Position numbers and translations under genes: made by a program. A DNA stretch of 7,296 bases from Bacteroidota bacterium (GTDB lineage Bacteria; Bacteroidota; Bacteroidia; Chitinophagales; LD1): assembly GCA_018267355.1 (NCBI GenBank), contig JAFDYP010000193.1, positions 1 through 7,296 on the forward strand, written 5' to 3'. Numbering within the stretch: the stretch's first letter is position 1; the number at the start of each line of letters is the position of its first letter. Shown here in pieces: positions 1 to 6,842 of this stretch. The notes under the pieces were generated by a model that was not told the DNA's origin, made no database searches, and was given only the letters and a program-made list of their open reading frames with translations.

Positions 1-1
1 A

Positions 2-103
2 AGGGGCACTTATCTACCTGATCCTGATGCGTTGACCTCGCGCTTAATACAGAAAATCAGGGCGTTCATGTATTTTTTGAGGGATAAAGTCAGGCATACG
101 TGA
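2..103 (+). CDS. Possible 3' end of an upstream gene (partial)
   Basis: Frame 2 is open from the window edge to a TGA at 101-103, giving 33 residues with a basic, partly hydrophobic end (YLPDPDALTSRL followed by an IRAFMYFLRDKV-like segment). The composition looks protein-like, and the stop lies 94 nt before the next gene on the same strand, a normal spacing. Against it, the stretch is short enough to be open by chance, it uses AGG for arginine three times, and I recognise no family. It is listed only as a candidate C-terminus of a gene that starts outside the window. Confidence 0.3.
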   Translation, partial: RGTYLPDPDALTSRLIQKIRAFMYFLRDKVRHT

Positions 104-118
104 TGTATTTTTAGAGCA
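68..118. repeat. Imperfect direct repeat upstream of the surface-protein gene
   Basis: ATGTATTTTTTGAG at 68-81 recurs as ATGTATTTTTAGAG at 103-116, 35 bp apart with one mismatch in 14. The second copy lies about 80 nt before the ATG at 198, where an operator or promoter element could sit. The first copy falls inside the possible upstream reading frame. The repeat is T-rich, so chance is a real alternative. Near the second copy, TAAATTTT at 121-128 resembles the Bacteroidota -7 box (TAnnTTTG) with the last base wrong. I saw no matching TTG at the -33 spacing, so no promoter is called. Confidence 0.3.
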
Positions 119-197
119 AATAAATTTTACCGGAGAGCATCGTGTCCAGGAGGGCTTACGTCTTTGTTAAAACCCGACATCCCGATAACCACCATTT

Positions 198-3100
198 ATG
201 AAGTATCTTCTATACCTGCTTGTCATTGTAAGTTCATTTTCTGCAAAGGTTCAGGCGCAGACCTTTCCTAACCCGAGCACGCTATCTACCGGACAGGGCA
301 CACCGGGCGGCTATGATCCTATATGGACCGTGTCTCAGTGGTACTCTACCAATCCGCCCAACCCTATGGGCCTGACCTATACGCCCGCGCTGATCAATAA
401 CAACTGTGCGCCGGGATCATGGGTAGATCCGGCCAGCCTGACACCTCCGGCCAACAATGGCAACTGGATAACAGGTACTACTACCTCCTGCTCTAACAAC
501 TATAACGACGGCTACCTCTACTTTCGCCTCACGCTGAACCTACCTACTGACTGCAATGGCAACAGCGTGACCACTGCGGGAAACTACGTACTATACCTAT
601 CCGGCTATGTAGACAATCAGATCACGGACGTATTTGTCAATGGCAACAGTACCGGTATCAGCGGTGGTGGATTCTCTGCCGGCTCGCAGCTCAATATCAC
701 GCTGCCCGGCCCTTGGATACAGGGCACCAATTACATAGATGTGCAGGTGTACAACTATCCTAACGGTGGCAATAATAACCCCTATGGCCTGCTGCTGGTA
801 GCCAATACACAAGCCAGTAGTACAGCTGACGGCGATGGGGACGGTATACCTGACATCAATGATCAGTGTCCATGTACACCGGGCCAGGCGCCGAGTGGCT
901 GCCCGCCTGCATCTATCTCAGGCAATACGACACTATGCGCCGGAGAGAGCACCACCCTCACGGCCAGCGGGGGCGGCACCTATACCTGGAGTACGGGCGC
1001 TACGACTGCTGCTATCACTGTCACGCCTGGCAATAGTACTCCCTATAGTGTCACTACTACGCAGAGCAGCGGCTTTACCAGCTCGGCCTCGGTCAATGTC
1101 ACGGTTAATTCACTGCCTAGTCCGGCTATTTCACCTGCCAGCGCCGCAGTATGCGCCGGCAGTAGTACTACCCTCACTGCCAGCGGCGGCACAGGCTATG
1201 CCTGGAGTACCTCTGCGACCACGGCTGCCATCACAGTGACACCTGCCGGGACGACGTCATACACAGTGACGGTGACAGATGCCAATAACTGTACGGCATC
1301 TACCTCGCGCAGTGTCACGGTCAATTCATTGCCTACGCCATCCATCACGCCGGCCTCGGTAGCTATCTGTGCTGGCAGCAGCACCACGCTCACTGCCGGC
1401 GGAGGCACAGGCTATGCATGGAATACCGCGGCTACTACCGCGGCCATCACAGTATCGCCCGCAGGGACGACCACCTATACAGTGACGGTGACAGACGCCA
1501 ATAGCTGCACCGCATCTACCTCGCGTAGCGTCACGGTCCACTCCCTGCCTACGCCATCCATCACGCCAGCCTCTGTAGCTATCTGTGCAGGCAGCAGTAC
1601 CACGCTCACTGCCGGAGGAGGCACAGGCTATGCATGGAATACCACGGCTACTACAGCTGCGATCACAGTATCACCCGCAGGGACGACCACCTACACGGTA
1701 ACGGTGACAGATGCTAATAGCTGCACAGCATCTACCTCGCGCAGCGTCACGGTCAACTCCCTGCCTACGCCATCCATCACGCCGGCATCGGTAGCGATAT
1801 GTGCAGGCAGCAGTACTACGCTCACTGCCAGTGGTGGTACTGGCTATGCATGGAGCACCACAGCTACTACAGCGGCCATCACAGTATCACCCGCAGGGAC
1901 GACCTCCTACACAGTGACAGTGACAGATGCGAATAGCTGTACGGCATCTACCTCGCGTAGCGTCACGGTCAACTCCCTGCCTACACCATCCATCACGCCG
2001 GCATCTGCTGCTATATGTCCCGGCACCAGCGCCAGCTTCACCGCGAGCGGAGGTGTGAGCTATCTATGGAGCACCGGGGATGCTACAGCAGCTATGAGCG
2101 TCTCTCCATCTTCGGCGGGCACGTATGATGTGACAGTGACGGATGCCAATAACTGCTCCGCAGCTGCCTCAGCATCCGTGACCATCAATCCGGCACCTGT
2201 GGCATCTATCACACCAACCGCCACCGCCATCTGCGCCGGAGATGCAGCGACGCTCACAGCCGGTGGAGGCAATAGCTATAGCTGGAGCAACGGTGACATC
2301 ACTGCTGCTACATCAGTATCGCCATCCGGCACTGCTACGTATAGTGCTACTGTGACCGACGCCAATAACTGTACCGCCAGCGCTACGGCTACCGTCTCCG
2401 TGAATCCGCTGCCCGTACCGGGCATCAGTCCTGCCTCACCGGCGGTATGCACAGGTAGCAGCATCACGCTGACTGCATCCGGTGGCACGGCATATGTGTG
2501 GAGTACGACGGATATGACGGCTGCTATCGCCGTATCGCCATCAGCGGCGACAGCATACTCTGTGACAGTCACCGATGCCAATAACTGCAGTGCTGTAGCA
2601 TCGACTACCGTGGCTGTCAATCCTCTCCCTACTGCTACTATCAATCCGGCTGCCGTATCTGTCTGTGCAGGATCAGGCACGACACTGACAGCAGGCGGCG
2701 GCACGAGCTATCTATGGAGTACAGGCAGCAGCAGTGTATCTATCAGTCCGATACCGGCGGGCACGACTACCTACGATGTGACGGTGACTGATGCTAACTC
2801 CTGTACAGGCACTACCTCCGCTACTGTCACTGTCAATCCGCTCCCGGTGCCGGCTATCACTACTGCCGTCTCTCAGCTATGCGTGGGAGGTACTACTACA
2901 CTGGATGCGACGGGCGGCACTAGCTACCTCTGGAGCGATGGCAGCACGACAGCGTCCATTTCCGAGTCTCCCGCTACTACCACCACCTATGTAGTGACCG
3001 CGACAGATGCCAATAATTGCTCGGCGGCGGCCTCGCAGCTTATTACAGTCATACCTGCTATGAACCTGATGGCCACTCCTGCTATGGTGACCTGCAATGC

Positions 3101-4037
3101 AGGCTCAGATGGCAGCATCACCCTGACCATATCTGGCGGACAAGCACCGTATACATACATCTGGAGCAATACGGCCACCTCTCAGAATATCAGTAACCTG
3201 ACCGCAGGTAGCTACGCCGTCTCTGTCACTGACAATGCCGGCTGCACCGCCACTACAGGTACTGCTGTAGCCGAGCCTACTGCGGTCACGCTGACACCTG
3301 TCACGACTGATCCGCTGTGTGCCAGCCTGGGAGATCATGGCAGCATAGCCCTGACGGCGGCAGGCGGTACGCCTTCCTATACCTATCTATGGGCAGATGG
3401 CTCTGTAGCTGCTTCCCAGCAAAACCTCGGTCCCGGCACCTATGATGTCACCGTGACGGATGCACAGGGCTGCTCGGTAGCTGCGTCTGCGACCCTGGCC
3501 TACGTGTACGATTTTACCATTCAGGCCACACCGGCTATCCGCATAGACCTGGGAGATAATGCTACCCTATCCTATGCCGTGACAGGGCACTCCGGTACAC
3601 TGAGCAGCGGGTGGACACCAGACTATGGCCTGAGCTGCTCAGACTGCGCAGCTCCTGTCGCGGCACCGGGGCAGACCACGCTGTATCAGATCAAAGTTTC
3701 TAATGATGCGGGCTGCACTGCCAGTGATACTACAACTGTAATAGTCGTAGCCAACTACTCAATTTTCATCCCAAATGCTTTCACACCAAATGATGATGGC
3801 ACCAATGATTACTTTGAGTTTTATGCCAATAAAAAGTCTATAAAGCTGGTGGATGTCGAAGTGTTTGACCGCTGGGGCGAGACAGTTTTCCGCAGCAATG
3901 ATATCAACTTCCGCTGGGATGGCACATTCCGGGGAGCAAAGGTAGAGCCGGGCATTTTCGTCTGGCAGATGAATATCACATTCATAGATGGCCATAGCAC
4001 CGCAGTAGAAAAAGGCTCGCTGACCGTGATCCGGTAA
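198..4037 (+). CDS. Large secreted Ig-like/SprB-repeat surface protein with CHU_C (T9SS type B) tail
   Basis: Probable cell-surface adhesin or structural protein exported by Sec and then by the T9SS. The 1279 residues read as follows. Residues 1-20 are a signal peptide (MKYLLYLLVIVSSF, cleavage likely after VQA). Residues about 21-205 are a beta-rich domain resembling galactose-binding-like sandwiches (YVDNQITDVFVNGN at 137-150), possibly ligand-binding. Residues 211-229 are a DGDGDGIPD calcium motif of thrombospondin type 3 type. Ten Ig-like repeats span 236-955, two SprB-like repeats about 956-1100, and another Ig-like segment about 1105-1185 (GLSCSDCAAP). The CHU_C/gliding-motility tail occupies about 1187-1279 (IFIPNAFTPNDDGTND, FDRWGETVF, DGTFRG, PGIFVW). 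This tail is known from T9SS cargo and usually directs surface attachment or release. The ATG at 198 is forced by an in-frame TAA at 186-188. An AGGAGG at 148-153 is too far upstream to serve it. The gene is monocistronic and converges on the 4071 gene. The domain reading is strong; the ligand and exact role are unknown. Confidence 0.93.
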   Translation: MKYLLYLLVIVSSFSAKVQAQTFPNPSTLSTGQGTPGGYDPIWTVSQWYSTNPPNPMGLTYTPALINNNCAPGSWVDPASLTPPANNGNWITGTTTSCSNNYNDGYLYFRLTLNLPTDCNGNSVTTAGNYVLYLSGYVDNQITDVFVNGNSTGISGGGFSAGSQLNITLPGPWIQGTNYIDVQVYNYPNGGNNNPYGLLLVANTQASSTADGDGDGIPDINDQCPCTPGQAPSGCPPASISGNTTLCAGESTTLTASGGGTYTWSTGATTAAITVTPGNSTPYSVTTTQSSGFTSSASVNVTVNSLPSPAISPASAAVCAGSSTTLTASGGTGYAWSTSATTAAITVTPAGTTSYTVTVTDANNCTASTSRSVTVNSLPTPSITPASVAICAGSSTTLTAGGGTGYAWNTAATTAAITVSPAGTTTYTVTVTDANSCTASTSRSVTVHSLPTPSITPASVAICAGSSTTLTAGGGTGYAWNTTATTAAITVSPAGTTTYTVTVTDANSCTASTSRSVTVNSLPTPSITPASVAICAGSSTTLTASGGTGYAWSTTATTAAITVSPAGTTSYTVTVTDANSCTASTSRSVTVNSLPTPSITPASAAICPGTSASFTASGGVSYLWSTGDATAAMSVSPSSAGTYDVTVTDANNCSAAASASVTINPAPVASITPTATAICAGDAATLTAGGGNSYSWSNGDITAATSVSPSGTATYSATVTDANNCTASATATVSVNPLPVPGISPASPAVCTGSSITLTASGGTAYVWSTTDMTAAIAVSPSAATAYSVTVTDANNCSAVASTTVAVNPLPTATINPAAVSVCAGSGTTLTAGGGTSYLWSTGSSSVSISPIPAGTTTYDVTVTDANSCTGTTSATVTVNPLPVPAITTAVSQLCVGGTTTLDATGGTSYLWSDGSTTASISESPATTTTYVVTATDANNCSAAASQLITVIPAMNLMATPAMVTCNAGSDGSITLTISGGQAPYTYIWSNTATSQNISNLTAGSYAVSVTDNAGCTATTGTAVAEPTAVTLTPVTTDPLCASLGDHGSIALTAAGGTPSYTYLWADGSVAASQQNLGPGTYDVTVTDAQGCSVAASATLAYVYDFTIQATPAIRIDLGDNATLSYAVTGHSGTLSSGWTPDYGLSCSDCAAPVAAPGQTTLYQIKVSNDAGCTASDTTTVIVVANYSIFIPNAFTPNDDGTNDYFEFYANKKSIKLVDVEVFDRWGETVFRSNDINFRWDGTFRGAKVEPGIFVWQMNITFIDGHSTAVEKGSLTVIR
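903..3062 (+). repeat. Ten tandem 216-bp (72-aa) Ig-like repeats
   Basis: Ten consecutive units start at 903, 1119, 1335, 1551, 1767, 1983, 2199, 2415, 2631 and 2847. Each is exactly 216 bp, with no insertion or deletion between units. The unit pattern is: x-I-x-P-A-x-x-x-(I/V)-C12-A-G at the start, then T-L-T-A-x-G-G, a Y-x-W core, S-P-x-x-T-x-Y, V-T-D-A-N-x-C58, and V-N-x-L-P at the end. It matches Ig-like domains commonly seen beside CHU_C tails. Cys12 and Cys58 could form one disulfide per domain. Unit 1 has Phe instead of Cys58. Units 3, 4 and 5 are the most alike: by eye about 18 DNA differences of 216 between 3 and 4 (two amino-acid changes), and about 27 between 4 and 5 (three changes). 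Units 1 and 6-10 are more diverged. Confidence 0.95.
3063..3497 (+). repeat. Two SprB-like repeats within the surface protein
   Basis: Residues about 956-1027 and 1028-1100 depart from the 72-residue pattern and fit the SprB repeat consensus. The first has VTCNAGSDGSITLTISGG, then PYTYIWSN, ISNLTAGSYAVSVTD and an NAGC. The second has LCASLGDHGSIALTAAGG, then SYTYLWADG, LGPGTYDVTVTD and a QGC. SprB repeats are known from mobile surface adhesins of gliding Bacteroidota and from many other T9SS type B cargo proteins. Two copies do not by themselves imply gliding motility. The unit borders are approximate. Confidence 0.7.
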
Positions 4038-4046
4038 ACGAGCCTT
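4009..4046 (-). terminator. Intrinsic terminator of the minus-strand genes, inside the convergent CDS
   Basis: Read on the minus strand, AAGGCTCG (4046-4039) pairs perfectly with CGAGCCTT (4019-4012). The loop contains a second stem, ACCG/CGGT (4035-4032 with 4026-4023), separated from the first by a 3x3 internal loop. The T run covers 4013-4009, its first two bases shared with the stem. The first stem base lies 24 nt after the metallopeptidase stop codon, as expected for a rho-independent terminator. The hairpin includes the last eight codons and the stop (4035-4037) of the plus-strand gene. On the plus strand it is followed by AGCTAGTAAATTCTATTTTT, which has no immediate T tract, so it should work poorly in that direction. 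Confidence 0.7.
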
Positions 4047-4070
4047 AGCTAGTAAATTCTATTTTTCAGC

Positions 4071-4760
4071 TTACCGCCTGCGGGTAAATATCGAGATGTA
4101 GTATAGCAGTGTGACCAGTGAACCGAGCGCCGCTACCACGTAGGTCATAGCAGCCCATGTCAGGGCATCTTTGGCCTGGGCGTGCTCAGCAGGCGAGGTA
4201 GTACGGCTGCTATCCAGCCATGCCAGGGCACGGTTTGAAGCGTCAAACTCCACCGGCAGGGTGATAAAGGCAAACAGCGTAGTAAGCGCAAAGAGGCCAA
4301 TACCTATCAGCAATACTGTCACACCAAATGCACCGGCAAAACCCAACAACACTGCACCGGCCAGGAGTATCCATTGCACCCAGTTGCTGGCAAAGCTAAC
4401 CAACGGCACAGTAGAGGTACGCAGGCCGAGCCAGAAGTAGGCACGGGCGTGCTGCACGGCGTGACCGCACTCATGAGCAGCTACGGCTGCAGCCGCTACA
4501 CTATTGCCGCTATATACCTCCGGCGAGAGATTTACCGTCTTATCAGCAGGATTGTAGTGGTCGGTCAGCTTACCCTCTACTGATTGCACAGTCACGTCGT
4601 AGATACCATTGTCATGTAGCATCTTGATAGCCACTTCTGCGCCGGTCATATTGCCTGCAAAAGGTACGCGTGAGTACTGCTCCATTTTAGATTTCAATCT
4701 CGCCTGCACGAGCCAGCTCACACCGAGTATCAGCAGCAAGATTATACCGAAAGAACCCAT
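4071..4760 (-). CDS. Membrane-bound zinc metallopeptidase, YugP/Zn_peptidase_2 type
   Basis: Predicted integral inner-membrane zinc protease of 229 residues, similar in length to the YugP family (annotated as zinc metallopeptidase or neutral zinc metallopeptidase). An N-terminal membrane segment covers residues 4-19. The conserved block LTDHYNPADKTVNLSPEVYS (65-84) leads into the HExxH zinc motif H96-E97-C98-G99-H100, within AVAAHECGHAVQH. A long hydrophobic region (about 117-169) probably forms two or three membrane segments. It is followed by LPVEFDAS (168-175), whose acidic residues E171 or D173 may give the third zinc ligand (inference). A last membrane segment lies at about 201-224, then a basic FTRRR tail. 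The start is fixed by an in-frame stop 7 codons upstream with no other start between; the leader is A-rich and lacks a Shine-Dalgarno. It lies 147 nt after the aminopeptidase gene. Physiological substrates of this family are poorly known. Confidence 0.9.
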   Translation of the reverse strand: MGSFGIILLLILGVSWLVQARLKSKMEQYSRVPFAGNMTGAEVAIKMLHDNGIYDVTVQSVEGKLTDHYNPADKTVNLSPEVYSGNSVAAAAVAAHECGHAVQHARAYFWLGLRTSTVPLVSFASNWVQWILLAGAVLLGFAGAFGVTVLLIGIGLFALTTLFAFITLPVEFDASNRALAWLDSSRTTSPAEHAQAKDALTWAAMTYVVAALGSLVTLLYYISIFTRRR

Positions 4761-4799
4761 TGTTTTATTGTTTTTGATCTATCTGACAAAACCTGTGCT

Positions 4800-4849
4800 A
4801 GGGCATATTTCCTGCACATTTGTCATACTATTCAGACGAAAGATGCCCT
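4800..4849. other. Long imperfect hairpin in the M1 peptidase-metallopeptidase gap
   Basis: AGGGCAT (4800-4806) pairs with ATGCCCT (4843-4849). After a single A/G mismatch, TTTC (4808-4811) pairs with GAAA (4838-4841), leaving a 26-nt loop. In the minus-strand transcript the structure lies about 60 nt after the aminopeptidase stop and about 40 nt before the metallopeptidase start. The sequence after it (AGCACAGGTTTTGTCAG) has no proper T tract, so a classical terminator is unlikely. It may be a 5' leader structure or a processing/stability element between two cistrons. I found no convincing TAnnTTTG promoter in the gap. Confidence 0.4.
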
Positions 4850-4907
4850 TGAAAATTTCCTGACTCTACTAAATGTCTGGTTTTTAACGGCTTTTAGGAA
4901 TGTTCCG

Positions 4908-6842
4908 TCACAATTTCACGATGCGCTGTGTCAGCGTTTTATGCTCCGAGGTTACTTTTACCACATACACTGCAGCCGGCAGGTAGCCGACCGGTGTGGT
5001 GAAGTAATCTCCGCTGGCCTGCGGCACATCTGCCGATAAGATTTTTTTCCCATCCATATCATACAGGCTTATGGACACATGATTCAGGTTTCTGGAGTCA
5101 TACCAGATGGTCATCTGGTCCCTGACAGGATTGCTCAGCACCTGCATGAAATTTTCAGCATCTGCAGCAGGTAGCTTTCTCACAGTGTTGCCTGCAGAGA
5201 TCAGCCACAGCTCAGGATCTATCTGTATAGAGTCTATAGCAAAACCCACAGCCGCCGTAAACTCCTGACCCGAGCTGGTGTGGTCCAGTACCAGAGTCGT
5301 ATCCTGATCCCTGCCATAAACTTTGACAGGCACTTTCATTTTGAAAAACGGGAATGCCGGATTACTGGATGCCTCAGAGAGTTTCATGCTCAGGCTGCTC
5401 CCCTGCTGCGACCAGTCCAGCGCATATGAGGGATAGCCGCCGGTGTGATACCACTGGTCAAAAAACCAGGTGAGGTCCTGTGCGCTCTGCGCTTCAAAAT
5501 GCGACTTCAGGGCTTCAGTACTTGAAAAAGAGTATACCAGTGAGGTATCGGCCGCATAGCTTTTCAGTGCAGCAAAGAAGGCGCTGTCTCCTATCTGCCA
5601 TCTCATCATATGTAGCAGATAGGCACCCCGGGAGTAGCTCAGAGAGTTATTAAATATCCGCGCTACCGAGTTGGTATCATCACACATTACAGTCCCGTTT
5701 TCACCGCTGATGGTCCTTCTGAGTGTAGTAGTACGCCATGCATACCACCACTCTGGCGCCAGTCGCTCATAGCAGATACCTGACAGGTAGGTGGCAAAAC
5801 CCTCATTGAGCCAGATCTCTGACCAGCTCTCACAGGTCAGCTTGTCTCCAAACCACTGATGCGCCATCTCATGATTGATCAATTCGAATTCGGGTTTCAC
5901 GATGAAACTCATGGTCTGGTGCTCCATGCCGCCACCCCATCCAAACTGGGCATGACCATATTTCTCCCTGATAAAAGGATACGGGCCAAACAACGCTGAG
6001 TAGAGCTGGATAGCATGAGCCACATTGCTATCCGTAGCCAGCCAGTCGGCCTCCTCTTCCGGGAAGAAATAATTCAGCAATGTGATATTACCATAGGGAG
6101 AGGCTACCTGAAACGTGCGCTCCTCATAGTTGCTCACAGCCATACCTATGAGATAGGTAGCTATGGGGTACCTGTGCCGCCAGTGATAGGTGACTGTATG
6201 GCCTACTATCACACTATCAGTCATGAGGCCATTGGATCCGGCGTGAAATCCCTCGGGCACATTGATATAAAAATCCAGGGAGTCTATCTTGTCTGTCAGA
6301 GTCATTTTGCCGGGCAGCCAGTCACGGGCGCCATAGGGCTCAGAGAGTGTCCACAGCAGCGGCACCGTATCGTCATGGGTACTCGTCATGAAAGATCCAA
6401 AACCATTCTCAGGAGGCACTCCGCTATAAAAGACGACCACAGAATCCAATGATGATACAGCCGCCGGAAGATCGATCGTGATCGCATTGCCGGTATGCAT
6501 GAATGTGGCCAGCCGCGCTCCGTGGTAGTAGATAGAATCCACTGACAGGCTATCTGTGAGGTCAAAGGCCATCTCTGTCAGTGATACCAGCGGCCGGAAA
6601 TAAGAGGTGACACTTCCTGCTATATATCTGATGGTGGGGTCTACCTTTACAGCGATGCGGTGATACACCAGGTCATAGTTGCCGGTGGGGGCCAGACCGA
6701 TGGAGTCAGCACTTTCGGTTTTGAAGGAGCGGTGCGTATAAGTGCCGGGCTCAAAAGAATGGCATATCTGTGCACTGAGGCCGGCGGCCGTGAGCAGCGA
6801 TACTACCAGAAAGACCAGGGAAAAAGCACCGGTACGAGGCAT
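4908..6842 (-). CDS. Secreted M1-family aminopeptidase with T9SS type A sorting domain
   Basis: Zinc aminopeptidase that should remove N-terminal residues from peptides outside the cell. Of its 644 residues, 1-24 are a signal peptide (cleavage likely LSA|QIC). Residues about 50-240 form the N-terminal beta domain of M1 enzymes (NYDLVYHRIAVKVDP, then ATYLIGMAVSNYE). The thermolysin-like core follows with the exopeptidase motif GGGMEHQT (303-310) and the zinc site H324-E-M-A-H328, with third ligand E347 in WLNEGFATY; spacing is HExxH-x18-E as expected. Y403 in SYSRGAYLLHMM is the likely transition-state tyrosine. FFDQWYHTGGYPSY (460-473) ends the core and leads to a short beta domain. Residues about 562-644 are a Por-type tail (NPVRDQ, ISLYDMDGKK, LPAAVYVVKV, final QRIVKL), cleaved on T9SS export in known cargo. 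GAMEN-type Asn is His308 here, as I recall for related bacterial M1 proteins. The start lies 8 nt after the pterin-enzyme stop, suggesting an operon; an in-frame stop upstream excludes a longer start. Confidence 0.95.
   Translation of the reverse strand: MPRTGAFSLVFLVVSLLTAAGLSAQICHSFEPGTYTHRSFKTESADSIGLAPTGNYDLVYHRIAVKVDPTIRYIAGSVTSYFRPLVSLTEMAFDLTDSLSVDSIYYHGARLATFMHTGNAITIDLPAAVSSLDSVVVFYSGVPPENGFGSFMTSTHDDTVPLLWTLSEPYGARDWLPGKMTLTDKIDSLDFYINVPEGFHAGSNGLMTDSVIVGHTVTYHWRHRYPIATYLIGMAVSNYEERTFQVASPYGNITLLNYFFPEEEADWLATDSNVAHAIQLYSALFGPYPFIREKYGHAQFGWGGGMEHQTMSFIVKPEFELINHEMAHQWFGDKLTCESWSEIWLNEGFATYLSGICYERLAPEWWYAWRTTTLRRTISGENGTVMCDDTNSVARIFNNSLSYSRGAYLLHMMRWQIGDSAFFAALKSYAADTSLVYSFSSTEALKSHFEAQSAQDLTWFFDQWYHTGGYPSYALDWSQQGSSLSMKLSEASSNPAFPFFKMKVPVKVYGRDQDTTLVLDHTSSGQEFTAAVGFAIDSIQIDPELWLISAGNTVRKLPAADAENFMQVLSNPVRDQMTIWYDSRNLNHVSISLYDMDGKKILSADVPQASGDYFTTPVGYLPAAVYVVKVTSEHKTLTQRIVKL

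Noticed and set aside
147..155. CAGGAGGGC, a perfect Shine-Dalgarno-like sequence.
   Set aside because: It is about 45 nt before the ATG at 198, and in-frame stops at 168-170 and 186-188 prevent an earlier start. A TTG at 164 in another frame gives only a short peptide overlapping the gene start.
835..1239. A 134-codon plus-strand frame overlapping the surface-protein gene.
   Set aside because: It lies fully within the signal-bearing 1279-residue gene, in another frame, and its Arg/Ala/Pro/Leu-rich product follows from shifted GC-rich repeat DNA.
1196..2704. Several minus-strand open frames across the repeats (for example 1196-1408, 2060-2272, 2276-2704), three of which begin with the same MPPPAVSV-like sequence.
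   Set aside because: The shared start is the reverse complement of the repeated TAGGG/Y-x-W core of the Ig units. These are mirror images of the plus-strand repeats, with no sign of independent coding or translation signals.
903..3062. The regular 216-bp repetition, considered as a CRISPR or non-coding satellite array.
   Set aside because: The units are entirely in frame, encode Ig-like domains, and differ mostly at synonymous sites; there is no alternation of short repeats and unique spacers.
4897..4906. GGAATGTTCC, a short palindrome just after the aminopeptidase stop.
   Set aside because: The arms are only 4 bp and there is no T tract, so it is neither a convincing terminator nor a recognisable operator.
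6015..6452. A 145-codon plus-strand frame opposite the aminopeptidase gene.
   Set aside because: The minus-strand frame here encodes a well-conserved M1 beta domain; the antisense product has no recognisable features.
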